Positions 16,821 through 26,275 of a stretch of DNA of 64,000 nt are shown in pieces; position 1 is the first letter of the stretch, and every line of letters starts with the position of its first letter. A program made the position numbers and the translations under genes. The stretch lies in assembly GCA_023393065.1 (NCBI GenBank), contig JAEWMX010000005.1, positions 62,001-126,000 of the forward strand. Direction: 5' to 3'. Origin of the DNA: Bacillota bacterium (GTDB taxonomy: Bacteria > Bacillota_I > Bacilli_A > RFN20 > CAG-826). The notes under the pieces were generated by a model that made no database searches, was not told where the DNA came from, and saw only the letters and a list, made by a program, of their open reading frames with translations.

Positions 16821-17774
16821 ATGAGCGCCTTGATTATGAAATTCAAGAAGATAATCGACAAGCGTAAAGCGTTGCGCGAAGAAGCGCGCTATCAGTTGTC
16901 GCACGACGTCCTTTATCGACGCAGCAAATGGACGAAGGTTCTCTTTGTCATCATGTTCGTCGTATTCGTCTTGTTCACAATCTCGTTCCTATTTCCATTC
17001 GCTTGGGTTCTGATGAATTCGTTTAAGCCCCATAGCCAATTCGCAACCGACTTCATGGGTCTGCCCGACCAATGGACCTTCCAAAACTACATTGACGCTT
17101 TCACTTATTCAAGCAACGCCACCCATAATTTCACCATTTTCCAAATGCTCGGGATGAGTTTCGTCATCGCCGGCGGGGGCACGATTGTAACCGTCTTCAC
17201 CTCGAGCTGCGCCGCCTACGTCGTGGCCAAATACCACTTCCCAGGTCGCAATTTGATATTCAGCATCGCTGTGTTCGCGCTCATCATCCCGATCGTTGGG
17301 GCTTTGCCGAGCCAGATTCAGCTGATGCGTTCGCTCAATTTGACGGACACAGTCATCGGGTGCATCTTCTTGTATAGCGGCGGTTTCGGGATGAATTTCC
17401 TATTGCTGTACAGTTATTTCAAGAACCTAAGCTGGACCTATGTCGAAGCGGCCCGCATCGATGGGGCGAGCGATTTCCGGATTTTCTTCAAAATCATCAT
17501 TCCAATGGCGCGCGGTCCGATCATCGCCATTTCCATCATTCAGTTGATTGGGCTTTGGAACGATTATCTGACGCCCTCTATATACCTGCCCAAGATGCCG
17601 ACGATTGCCGTCGGTCTCAAATATTTGACTGACAGCCTCATCAGTGGCGCAAACCAGCGCTTTACGATGCTGTTTGCCACAATCATCTTCGTGATGATTC
17701 CGATCATCGTTTTGTTTACCGCCTTCAGCAAAACGATTATGGAAAACACCTCGGTCGGCGGATTGAAAGGATAA
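16821..17774 (+). CDS. Sugar ABC transporter permease, MalG/UgpE type
   Basis: The 317-residue partner permease has a long cytoplasmic N-terminus, six TM helices and a classical EAA loop (EAARIDGASDFRIFFKIIIP, about 216-235). An upstream in-frame ATG at 16800 would overlap the previous gene by 20 bases; I prefer 16821, which follows GGAG at good distance. A small hairpin (CGGACT/AGTCCG, 17777-17793) without T-run follows and may protect or pace the mRNA before the next gene. Confidence 0.9.
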   Translation: MSALIMKFKKIIDKRKALREEARYQLSHDVLYRRSKWTKVLFVIMFVVFVLFTISFLFPFAWVLMNSFKPHSQFATDFMGLPDQWTFQNYIDAFTYSSNATHNFTIFQMLGMSFVIAGGGTIVTVFTSSCAAYVVAKYHFPGRNLIFSIAVFALIIPIVGALPSQIQLMRSLNLTDTVIGCIFLYSGGFGMNFLLLYSYFKNLSWTYVEAARIDGASDFRIFFKIIIPMARGPIIAISIIQLIGLWNDYLTPSIYLPKMPTIAVGLKYLTDSLISGANQRFTMLFATIIFVMIPIIVLFTAFSKTIMENTSVGGLKG

Positions 17775-17817
17775 TGCGGACTAAAAAAGTCCGAGTTATT
17801 AATAAAAGGAGCAAATT

Positions 17818-19998
17818 ATGAAAAAAATTGGCTATGCACTTCTACTATTGTCAGTCATGGTAGTCGCCTCCTGTGGCGGTGGCCCATCGACCTCGGAGTC
17901 TACCGACAGCGATCCCTCATTATCCGCTTCGGAGAGCGACTCGAGCGAAGACTCATCGACCTCAACTGATACATCGACCTCAACTGATACATCAACCGCA
18001 ACCGATACATCGAGTTCGACCAGCGATTCATCGTCAGAACCTGAACCGGACCAATTGGAAGTCTCCATTGTCTTGGCGGATTTCAATGATCCACTTATCG
18101 TAAAAGACTCGATTGTTGAAGGTACGGGTGCCTATCGCCTTACGGTTGAAGTGGCGAACTTACCGAGTGGCAAGACTATCGATGATTGCACATTCACGTG
18201 GCCGCACGATAGTCCGATGGCAGCGTTTGTCAGCCCTGAACACTGGGGCAAAAACACAATCCAATATGTCGTGAACTACGCCGGTGTCCACGACTTCGAT
18301 ATCGAAGTGGAGCTTGGCGAACAAACAGCTACCGCCCATAAGTCGGTCGTCATCGAAAAGAACCCTGCCCTATATCAATTGATCGACACCCCGAGCGAAT
18401 TTATTGATATGCTCCAGGTTGCGAACAATACCCAACGTTATGAATTGGGCGCAAATCTTGACTTAGCCGGATACGTCCATGATGGCGTTGCCATCAACGC
18501 CACATTCAATGGCGTCCTCGATGGTAATGGCTATACAGTCAGAAATTTCACCGTCGTCAGCCCTACTACCAATGTCAATGCCGGGTTGTTCCGTACGATG
18601 GCTCGTTCCATCGTCCGCGACATCCATTTGATTGGCAAGGTCGACGCCAGCGCTGGCTGGAGTGGCATTATAGCCTTCGAAGTAGGTAATTATTCGCTTG
18701 TCGAAAACTGCTTGATTGAAGCTGAAAATATTTCGACTACATCGGATTGGACCTGGCAGCGCAATGGCGTTATCGCCGGCGTCTTGAAAGGTACTGTCCG
18801 TGATTGTGTTACCATCAAAAGCGGACATGATCAAATGATCGCCAGTATCCCTTATGGATACAACAATGGAACTGACGCTTTTGCAACGATGTATAACGTT
18901 TATACGAACGCTCCAGCATCAATCGCCAAGACATTCGATGCTTCGGGCTGGCATGAATTTGGAATGATAGGCTCGGAGGACGTCGAAGTAATTTCTGGTT
19001 TCGGCGATTTCTCGACTTCTTTGGCCAGCTCATTCGATTTAGATTCGACAATTTGGACACTGGCTGACGGGGCGATGCCGCATCTTGCCCACTTCAGCGA
19101 TGATTTCGTCACCTTAGCCCCCTCGGTCAAAGTTACCGCTTCCAAAACGCGTTTACCGGTCGGCGAGACGCTTACGCTGACAGCCGAACTTGTAAATTCC
19201 GACGAGGTCCCTACTTGGTCGTTCGAAGCTGATGAAGGCTATGCAGCCTATGCAACCATCACCCAAGGCGAAACTGACCTCCACGTGTTTACCTTAACTG
19301 GTGTCGCCGACGGCTCTGTCAGCGTCGTCATCAAGGCAACCATCGGCGAGGAAGTCTATTCCTCAGCGGCCACCGTAATTGAAATCTACACACCCTCAGG
19401 CGAAGAACCGGGAGATTACGAAATACCGGAAAATGCCGTTGAAATCGGCACATATGAACAATTCAAAGCCTTCTTCAATGGATCAGCCGAAAACACGACC
19501 AAAAATGCCGTGCTGACCGCCGACATCGTCGGTGATGACATTTCGCGCGCCATGGGCATGGCCGGTGAATATACCGGCATCTTTGAAGGCCAAGGTCACA
19601 CGATTTCGCATTACAAGACCAATCAATCTTTGTTCAATATCATGGGCACGAACGCCCAAGTGCGCAATGTTAATTTAGAACTGAATCACACCGGATCGGG
19701 CTTTGGTACCATCGCTTTTCAAAATGGCGGCTCGATAACTAACTGTGAAGTGACGGTCACTATCGATGGGGCCCAAAACACCTTTGGCGGTGTTGCCCTC
19801 GTGGGAACGAGCGGCTACTTCACCGATTGCCATGTCAACTTCATTATTAACAATGATCAATGCAATACGTTCTATCCGATTTGTCAAAACGATGGTGGGG
19901 CTTCCCACATCACGAACTGCAGCTATTCAATCGGCGGTACCGCCGGAAACGCGAGCATGTTCGTCACATCTAATTCCAACATTACACTTATTTCATAA
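17818..19998 (+). CDS. Large surface lipoprotein with beta-helix (GLUG-like) repeats and Ig-like domain
   Basis: This 726-residue lipoprotein (lipobox VASC) has a Ser/Thr/Asp linker (about 25-80) encoded partly by three 18-bp tandem units (17959-18012), a beta-sandwich domain (about 80-180), a first right-handed beta-helix-like block (about 185-430: NGVLDGNGYTVRNF, SIVRDIHLIG, SLVENCLIE), an Ig-like domain (about 435-530) and a second helix block (about 540-726: GIFEGQGHTISHY, SITNCEV). The pattern of G-x-x-x-G-N/Q-G-x-T-I followed by V-R-N/D resembles GLUG-type repeats. No catalytic residues are recognisable. Its place in the operon suggests glucan binding at the cell surface. Confidence 0.75.
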   Translation: MKKIGYALLLLSVMVVASCGGGPSTSESTDSDPSLSASESDSSEDSSTSTDTSTSTDTSTATDTSSSTSDSSSEPEPDQLEVSIVLADFNDPLIVKDSIVEGTGAYRLTVEVANLPSGKTIDDCTFTWPHDSPMAAFVSPEHWGKNTIQYVVNYAGVHDFDIEVELGEQTATAHKSVVIEKNPALYQLIDTPSEFIDMLQVANNTQRYELGANLDLAGYVHDGVAINATFNGVLDGNGYTVRNFTVVSPTTNVNAGLFRTMARSIVRDIHLIGKVDASAGWSGIIAFEVGNYSLVENCLIEAENISTTSDWTWQRNGVIAGVLKGTVRDCVTIKSGHDQMIASIPYGYNNGTDAFATMYNVYTNAPASIAKTFDASGWHEFGMIGSEDVEVISGFGDFSTSLASSFDLDSTIWTLADGAMPHLAHFSDDFVTLAPSVKVTASKTRLPVGETLTLTAELVNSDEVPTWSFEADEGYAAYATITQGETDLHVFTLTGVADGSVSVVIKATIGEEVYSSAATVIEIYTPSGEEPGDYEIPENAVEIGTYEQFKAFFNGSAENTTKNAVLTADIVGDDISRAMGMAGEYTGIFEGQGHTISHYKTNQSLFNIMGTNAQVRNVNLELNHTGSGFGTIAFQNGGSITNCEVTVTIDGAQNTFGGVALVGTSGYFTDCHVNFIINNDQCNTFYPICQNDGGASHITNCSYSIGGTAGNASMFVTSNSNITLIS

Positions 19999-20010
19999 GG
20001 AGCAAGAAAA

Positions 20011-21480
20011 ATGAAATTACAAAAATCTATTTTGCTATTAACTCTCGTCGCCCTGCTCGGATTGACCGGATGTGATGGCAACTCAAATCCATCAGACAGC
20101 AATGGAGGTTCCGGGTCGACGTCGGAAGGCGCCGGCGTGACCCCACAGGCTGGCGATCCACTTTATGATGACAAGCTCGTCTACGACTTGGGCGCTGAAG
20201 CACCGTATAACGTTTCGGTCCGTTATGAAGCGACCAAAACGCTCGCCGGTGTCCGCTCTGGGCGCACTCGGGCAGCTGATAGCGAGTTCCATTACGGAGA
20301 CGGTATCTTGACTTTGGCCGGTACTTTCCTATCACAAATCGGAAGTGGAGAAAAAGATGTCGAAGTGATTTTTTCCGACGAATCGACAGATACCATCCCA
20401 GCCATCTTCGCCACTAAAGTGATCACGACCGCCCAACAATTCCAGGATATTAACGAAAACCTGACCGGCGTCTATGTCCTTGGCGCCGACATCGACTTAT
20501 CAACTATTTTTAATTTCGAACCACTGGGCTATTTCTTCGATGAGACTAACATCAACAACGAATACTTTCACGGCATTCTTGAAGGCAATGGTTATACCGT
20601 CAGCAACGCCAAGGTGTACTATGCCTCGAGCACGATAAGTTCCGAAGAGATGTATTATGGTGATTCGCTTTTTACCCATGCCGCCCATCAAACCGGCAAC
20701 AACATTGGAATTTTCCAAATCATCGGCAGTTCTGGCATCGTCCGCAATGTTCATTTTGATAACATACGCGTTCGAGCTCGCACAATCGCTGGCGTCATCG
20801 CCGGCAACGTGTCTGGACTGGTCGAAAACTGTCTCGTGACTAACTCGCGGGTGCAAATGGGCACGCACTTTTATGATAACGACTGCAACGTCGGGGCCCT
20901 TGCGGGAATCATTGCCGCCAGCGGCACCATCCGCAATTCTGTTTCATTAATGGCTTCCGGCAGCATCACTGTTCCAAACACCTTCATGGATTACAGCGAT
21001 GATTATGTCGGCAAGATTGGTAACGGCTGGGATCACTCGAGCCAACCGGGAAACACCGATCCATGGTGGCAATTCGCCAACGTCGACCGCCCCAAGATGA
21101 ATTATGATGAAAATGGTGAAAACCCGACAGATTCAGGCACCAAGGAAATCGACAGCAACGGCAGCCGTTCCAACGGTGTTTATGCCTTTGCCGGCAAGAC
21201 TTGGGGCACGATTCAAAATAGCTTCGCGTTAGGCTATAACATCACGCCGTACGAATCGACCGCCCGCGCGATTAATTTTACACAAACCCATCTATTCTCA
21301 CTCAAACCCAAAAGCGGCACAACCGACATGGGTACGGTGACCAATTCAGGTACCAAGACTGCTGCTGAACTTCAATCCGTTAGTCTATATGCTGATTACA
21401 ACACCTCGGTTTGGGAACTTTCTGACGGAACTGATCCAATGTTAAAAGCTCCTTTGATCGCGGTTTCGACAATTAGTTAA
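20011..21480 (+). CDS. Second beta-helix (GLUG-like) surface lipoprotein
   Basis: The 489-residue protein has a lipobox (LTGC), a short Ser/Gly linker, and one beta-helix-like block (about 135-320) with YFHGILEGNGYTVSN, SGIVRNVHF, SGLVENCLV and SGTIRNSVS. It is clearly related to the helix blocks of the preceding protein and shares the LGADIDL lead-in (LGANLDL in the neighbour). It starts 12 bases after its neighbour with a TAAGGAGC site. Function is probably polysaccharide binding; a lyase role is possible because beta-helices also occur in lyases, but no catalytic signature is seen. Confidence 0.7.
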   Translation: MKLQKSILLLTLVALLGLTGCDGNSNPSDSNGGSGSTSEGAGVTPQAGDPLYDDKLVYDLGAEAPYNVSVRYEATKTLAGVRSGRTRAADSEFHYGDGILTLAGTFLSQIGSGEKDVEVIFSDESTDTIPAIFATKVITTAQQFQDINENLTGVYVLGADIDLSTIFNFEPLGYFFDETNINNEYFHGILEGNGYTVSNAKVYYASSTISSEEMYYGDSLFTHAAHQTGNNIGIFQIIGSSGIVRNVHFDNIRVRARTIAGVIAGNVSGLVENCLVTNSRVQMGTHFYDNDCNVGALAGIIAASGTIRNSVSLMASGSITVPNTFMDYSDDYVGKIGNGWDHSSQPGNTDPWWQFANVDRPKMNYDENGENPTDSGTKEIDSNGSRSNGVYAFAGKTWGTIQNSFALGYNITPYESTARAINFTQTHLFSLKPKSGTTDMGTVTNSGTKTAAELQSVSLYADYNTSVWELSDGTDPMLKAPLIAVSTIS

Positions 21481-21561
21481 AGATAGTCTTTCCACAAATG
21501 CTTGTGAAGACGTTCACTTGCGAATGTGTTTGACGAAATAAACAAGAAAGGAGGAGAATCC

Positions 21562-22113
21562 ATGAAAAAGAAACTTGCTATCTATACTTTGGCGATTACG
21601 CTCGTGGTTGGAGCGGCCACCTTGTTTGCTTCAAAATCCTTTTCTAATCAATATGGTATGGTCGCTGGAGCGCCTGGAGACGGGGCTTATACCGTGACTT
21701 TAGAAGCCGGAGACGCGCTAAGTGATGCTGGTGGTACTTATGTTATGTCGGCATTTGATTACAAAGTCTATTTTGCCAATATTCAAAATGTGACATTTGG
21801 CGGAGCAGAAGATGGTTATTTCGCTAGATTTGGAAATGGCGGATACGTCCGCTGGGACAATACACAAGACTACGAAGGCATATCAAAAGGCTTCAAAATT
21901 TTACGGACCATATCCGCTACTTGGACTGCTGGCCCTAGTGGCGTTGTTATGAATGCGTATGGCGGCGATTTCGGCGGCGGTCAAATTACCATGAATGGTG
22001 GTAAAATCACTGATGCCACAATCGGATGCACAAACACGTATTTCAACGCTGCTTTCGCAGCGGGCCCTAGTTATTTGGAAATCATCAGCTTGACTTTAAC
22101 CTACGATTGTTGA
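21562..22113 (+). CDS. Small secreted protein, function unknown
   Basis: The 183-residue product has a signal peptide (MKKKLAIYTLAITLVVGAATLFA) and no lipobox Cys, so it is probably released or loosely bound. The mature part is Gly/Tyr/Trp-rich and predicted all-beta, with FARFGNGGYVRWDN and NAYGGDFGGGQITMNGGKI. The start at 21562 follows a strong GAAAGGAGGAG site. It could be a small carbohydrate-binding module; I do not recognise the family. Confidence 0.65.
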   Translation: MKKKLAIYTLAITLVVGAATLFASKSFSNQYGMVAGAPGDGAYTVTLEAGDALSDAGGTYVMSAFDYKVYFANIQNVTFGGAEDGYFARFGNGGYVRWDNTQDYEGISKGFKILRTISATWTAGPSGVVMNAYGGDFGGGQITMNGGKITDATIGCTNTYFNAAFAAGPSYLEIISLTLTYDC

Positions 22114-22146
22114 CGTTAAATAGTTTTTAGCTAAAAACATTTTAAA

Positions 22147-22190
22147 CGGAAGGGATGACCCTGACGAGGACGGTCCCTTCCGCTCTTTTT
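22147..22190 (+). terminator. Intra-operon terminator-like hairpin before the phosphorylase gene
   Basis: A 9-bp perfect stem (CGGAAGGGA/TCCCTTCCG, 22147-22155 and 22174-22182) is followed by CTCTTTTT. It lies 21 bases before the phosphorylase start, so only part of the operon transcripts would pass. Confidence 0.75.
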
Positions 22191-22210
22191 AAGAAAAAGG
22201 ATACATCATA

Positions 22211-25200
22211 GTGAAATACACTCTTCAACAAGATATGTTCGTCCTCGAAGACTATCAGTCGGCCAAAACGTTTTCGAGTTTCCTGCCCGGCATCGCCGGC
22301 GAAGACGGCCGTCCCATTTGGGCTTTTTTCGCCAACGTCGGCCAATGCATGGGGGGCTTCGGGGTCAACAACCGCGAAACGCCGATTACCCCATTCGATT
22401 CAGCGACGCTGGCATATCAGAACATCACTCTCAAATCATTTCGCACCTTCATCAAAATCGACGGCGAGGTGCACCAACCCTTTTTAAAACCGCATCATTC
22501 GCAAACATTGTCTATCAACAAATCAAACTTTACGATTACGGAACGAAACGATCAATTTGAAATTAATATCACCTATTCCTCTGTGCCGCATGCCAATTTC
22601 AGCGCACTGATACGGAAAGTTGCGATTAAGAATATATCTGCCTCCCCCGCAACGATGGCTATCGTCGACGGGCTGCCAATCATGTTTCCTTTTGGCCTAT
22701 CCAATGGTGTCTACAAAGAAATGGTTTCTTTAATGGCCGCTTATTGCGAAGTCCACAATCTGGAACATAACGCCCCCTTCATCAAGTTCAAAACCTCGAC
22801 GAGCGATAACCCGATGGTCTCTCTTGTTCATAACGGCAACGGCTTCGTTTCGATTGATCAAGATGGGAAACGACTGGCCAACATTGTTGATATCCGCAAC
22901 GTGTTCGGTCACAATCTATCGCTTTTGACACCTGATGCCTTTATGCATCAAGACTACGAATCATTCAGCGCCGGCTCGCAGCAAACCGAAAACAAGATGC
23001 CGTGTGCCTTCTCACATGTGAAGAAAACTATAAAAAGCGGCGAAAACTATGTTTTTTATTCGCTTTTCGGATCGTTCGACAGCCAGGCCTCGTTCAATGC
23101 CGCCATCGATGATTTGGCGCCGAAAAAGATTGAAGCCATGATTCAAGAAAGCGAAACCCTAATTGAAAATTTGCTTAGGCCCGCCTACGTCAAGACCGGT
23201 ATGCCGCTATTTGACAATTATATGAAGCAGACGTTTCTTGACAACGGCATCCGCGGAGGCTTTCCAACCATCTTAAACGATCTGAACGGCGGCAAGGTCT
23301 ATTACATTTATTCCCGGAAGCATGGGGACATGGAACGGGACTACAACGCCTTTCAAATGCCAAACAGCTATTATTCAAGCGGACCTGGAAATTTCCGCGA
23401 CGTGAATCAAAACCGCCGCAGCGATTTGTGTTTTTACCCGTTCGTCGGCGACTATAACATCCATCAATTCTTTTCGCTCATCCAGGCTGATGGGCATAAT
23501 CCGCTGAACGTGAAGCCACCCGTGTTTTCGGTCGCCGATAATTTTTCGTCTCCGCTGTTGGATCAGTGTCCTGACGAACTAAAAAATGCGATTAAACCGT
23601 TTTTAAAGCGGTTCGAACCGAGCGAGCTTTTCACGCTCATCGTCCAGAAAAGTACCTTTTCACCGGCGGAAGCCCATCGACTTTTCAGCCACATCTTGAG
23701 TCACGCCAAGCAGGAATACGCCGCCAATTTCGCCGAAGGCTATTGGATTGACCATTGGACCTATAATACCGATTTGCTTGAAAACTACATTTCCCTTTTC
23801 CCCGACAAATTGGATTCACTTTTGTTTCGGGACGATTACCGTTATTTCTATTCAACGGTCTATATTGAACCGCGAAGCGAAAAATATGCCCTTTTGCCCG
23901 ACGGCAGAGTGCGTCAATACGGAGCCATTAATTTGGCTAAAGCCAAAAAAGACGCTCGTGAAAGGAACCTCGACCTGCGCCAAAGTGCTTGGCTCCAAGA
24001 TAAATATGGACATATTGTCCAAACGACGCTCGCCAGCAAGATTTTCAATCTGATTCTTATCAAGTTCGCGACGCTCGATCCCGAGGCCATCGGCGTCGAG
24101 ATGGAAGCCGAGAAGCCAGGCTGGAACGACGCCATGAACGGTTTGCCCGGATTGTTTTCGAGCGGCGTCAGCGAATCCGTCGAACTATTGCGTCTAGTCC
24201 GCATCGCCAAATCACTATATGAAGGTTTTGCCGACCGGGAAGTCGATTTGTTGGAAGAACAAGCCACCTTACTGGACACCGTCGATGGGCTGCTGCAAGA
24301 AAAAAACAAGGGTCACATAAATCAATTTGATTATTGGGACCGTGTCGCCACGGCCCGCGAAACGTTCCGTTCGGAACTACGCTATGGCTCCAAAGGCGTC
24401 TTTGTCAAGATGGCCATCGGCGAATTGATCCGTTCGCTTAACACTTATGAAACCGTGCTGATGGATGGCTTGCGGCGCGCGAAGAAAATCGGCTCCGGCA
24501 TCCTCCCAAGCTATTTGATTTACCGTCTAGACGATTATGAGCCGACTGGGCGAACCAACCATTTAGGTTATTCCACCGTGCGCGCTAAGCGCTTTGTCCT
24601 AGAAATGATTCCCCCGTTCCTTGAGGCCAGTGCCCGCGCTTACAAACTTCAAGACGGATTGCTCAATCATGACGATCACCTGCGCATCAAGGACTCTGAT
24701 TTGTTCGATAAACCGACCGGCATGTATAAGACATGTGCCGACCTTGAAGCAGCCCCATTTGAAATCGGTCGCATTCACGCCTTTACCAAAGGCTGGCTGG
24801 AACGGGAATGCAACTTCTTGCATATGGCCTACAAATACTTGCTCGGATTGCTCCGCGCAGGGCTTTATACGGATTTTTACGAAGAGATTAAAAAGAATTG
24901 GGTTATATTCATGAATCCGAACGTCTATGGCCGCAGCCCGATCGAAAACAGTTCGTTCATCGTGCCGACATGCAATCCCGACAAAGTTTTGCACGGGCAG
25001 GGTTTCTTTGCCCGCTTGACCGGTGCCAACGCCGAGATGATTGACATGTACGTGCGATTGTTTGCCGGGCCATCCCTTTTTGCGATGGAAGGCGGACTAT
25101 TAAAGTTCCAATTAGCTCCGGCATTGTCCAAAGAATTCTTCAATGACAAAAAACAGGCTTCATTCATGTTATTTGGAAAAACACTTGTGACATATACGAA

Positions 25201-25348
25201 CCGCGACATGGTTGACTGCTACGACAGCGTAGATTTGACCTACCGCATCGATGGCATCGATTATAAAAATGTGCGCGGGTCACTCGCGAATCACATTCGT
25301 GACGGAAAGATTGCAAAAATTGATGTCACCATTAGGAGCAAGAAATGA
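22211..25348 (+). CDS. GH94/GH161-like beta-glucan phosphorylase
   Basis: This 1045-residue cytoplasmic protein belongs to the inverting phosphorylase group around GH94; its length and motifs (FRDVNQNRRSD near 395, PGWNDAMNGLPGLF near 637-650 with Asp 640) fit GH161, whose characterised member phosphorolyses beta-1,3-oligoglucan. It has an N-terminal beta-sandwich (about 1-300), a linker and an (alpha/alpha)6 barrel. In this locus it would convert imported laminari-oligosaccharides plus phosphate into glucose 1-phosphate. The start is GTG behind AAAAAGGATA. It overlaps the following GH16 gene by 4 bases. The exact family (GH94 or GH161) needs a profile search. Confidence 0.75.
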   Translation: MKYTLQQDMFVLEDYQSAKTFSSFLPGIAGEDGRPIWAFFANVGQCMGGFGVNNRETPITPFDSATLAYQNITLKSFRTFIKIDGEVHQPFLKPHHSQTLSINKSNFTITERNDQFEINITYSSVPHANFSALIRKVAIKNISASPATMAIVDGLPIMFPFGLSNGVYKEMVSLMAAYCEVHNLEHNAPFIKFKTSTSDNPMVSLVHNGNGFVSIDQDGKRLANIVDIRNVFGHNLSLLTPDAFMHQDYESFSAGSQQTENKMPCAFSHVKKTIKSGENYVFYSLFGSFDSQASFNAAIDDLAPKKIEAMIQESETLIENLLRPAYVKTGMPLFDNYMKQTFLDNGIRGGFPTILNDLNGGKVYYIYSRKHGDMERDYNAFQMPNSYYSSGPGNFRDVNQNRRSDLCFYPFVGDYNIHQFFSLIQADGHNPLNVKPPVFSVADNFSSPLLDQCPDELKNAIKPFLKRFEPSELFTLIVQKSTFSPAEAHRLFSHILSHAKQEYAANFAEGYWIDHWTYNTDLLENYISLFPDKLDSLLFRDDYRYFYSTVYIEPRSEKYALLPDGRVRQYGAINLAKAKKDARERNLDLRQSAWLQDKYGHIVQTTLASKIFNLILIKFATLDPEAIGVEMEAEKPGWNDAMNGLPGLFSSGVSESVELLRLVRIAKSLYEGFADREVDLLEEQATLLDTVDGLLQEKNKGHINQFDYWDRVATARETFRSELRYGSKGVFVKMAIGELIRSLNTYETVLMDGLRRAKKIGSGILPSYLIYRLDDYEPTGRTNHLGYSTVRAKRFVLEMIPPFLEASARAYKLQDGLLNHDDHLRIKDSDLFDKPTGMYKTCADLEAAPFEIGRIHAFTKGWLERECNFLHMAYKYLLGLLRAGLYTDFYEEIKKNWVIFMNPNVYGRSPIENSSFIVPTCNPDKVLHGQGFFARLTGANAEMIDMYVRLFAGPSLFAMEGGLLKFQLAPALSKEFFNDKKQASFMLFGKTLVTYTNRDMVDCYDSVDLTYRIDGIDYKNVRGSLANHIRDGKIAKIDVTIRSKK

Positions 25349-26265
25349 AAAAATACTTTATTATAACAATTCTCTCGGCCTTTCTTCTATCGGGTTGTAC
25401 CTTGAATTTTAACTCGTCTTCATCTGGAACGAACACCTCCGATACGAGTGATATCTCAAATGAAGAAAGCGGGACCATTTCTACGAACTCGGAAACCACA
25501 AGCGATTCCGACTATCGAGAAGGTTATGAGTTATATTGGGAAGATGATTTCGATGGTTCGAGCCTCAATACCGCCAATTGGAGCTACATGCTCGGCAACG
25601 GTTCCGACTATGGGATACCGGGTTGGGGAAATAACGAGGCTGAATGGTACAAGCGCGAAAATATTAGCCTCGAAGATGGTAAACTCGTCATCACCGCAAA
25701 GAAAGAGACGGTTGGCAGTTATAATTACACTTCGGGAAGACTGCGGACCGCTGGTAAAGTCATGACCAAGTACGGCCGCATCGAAGCGCGCATCGCCCTT
25801 CCGGAAATCGACGGAATGTGGCCGGCGTTCTGGATGATGCCCGAGGACAATTACTACGGTGGCTGGCCCAACAGTGGCGAGATCGATATCATGGAAAACC
25901 GCGGTCGCGAGTATGATATTACAAGTGGAGCTCTCCATTTTGGAAGTCCACACCAATACGAAACTAAAAATAAGATATTGCGCGACAGTTACATTGGCGA
26001 TTACCATATCTATGCTATTGAATGGAAACAAACGGAAATCTGCTGGTTTGTCGACGATCACAATTTCTTTACGGTCACGAGCGACAAGTGGTTCAGTTCT
26101 ACCGCCAACCCGGTCGACAATCCCTATGCCCCATTTGACCAAGACTTTCATATTCTGCTTAATTTGGCCGTCGGCGGCAATTTCAGCGGTGGCGTGATGC
26201 CGCCCAATGATTTCGTTAGCGCCGACATGTTTGTCGATTACGTGCGCATTTATAAACCAGCTTAG
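25345..26265 (+). CDS. GH16 laminarinase-type lipoprotein
   Basis: The 306-residue lipoprotein (LSGC lipobox) carries a Ser/Thr linker and a GH16 domain of the endo-beta-1,3-glucanase type: GWGNNEAEWY near 93-102, then GEIDIMEN with Glu 179, Asp 181 and Glu 184, and ALHFGSP behind it. The extra residue in ExDxxE is the beta-bulge form of laminarinases. It would cut beta-1,3-glucan at the cell surface and feed the binding protein. The gene begins in the ATGA overlap with the phosphorylase gene. Confidence 0.92.
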   Translation: MKKYFIITILSAFLLSGCTLNFNSSSSGTNTSDTSDISNEESGTISTNSETTSDSDYREGYELYWEDDFDGSSLNTANWSYMLGNGSDYGIPGWGNNEAEWYKRENISLEDGKLVITAKKETVGSYNYTSGRLRTAGKVMTKYGRIEARIALPEIDGMWPAFWMMPEDNYYGGWPNSGEIDIMENRGREYDITSGALHFGSPHQYETKNKILRDSYIGDYHIYAIEWKQTEICWFVDDHNFFTVTSDKWFSSTANPVDNPYAPFDQDFHILLNLAVGGNFSGGVMPPNDFVSADMFVDYVRIYKPA

Positions 26266-26275
26266 GAGGTAACAT

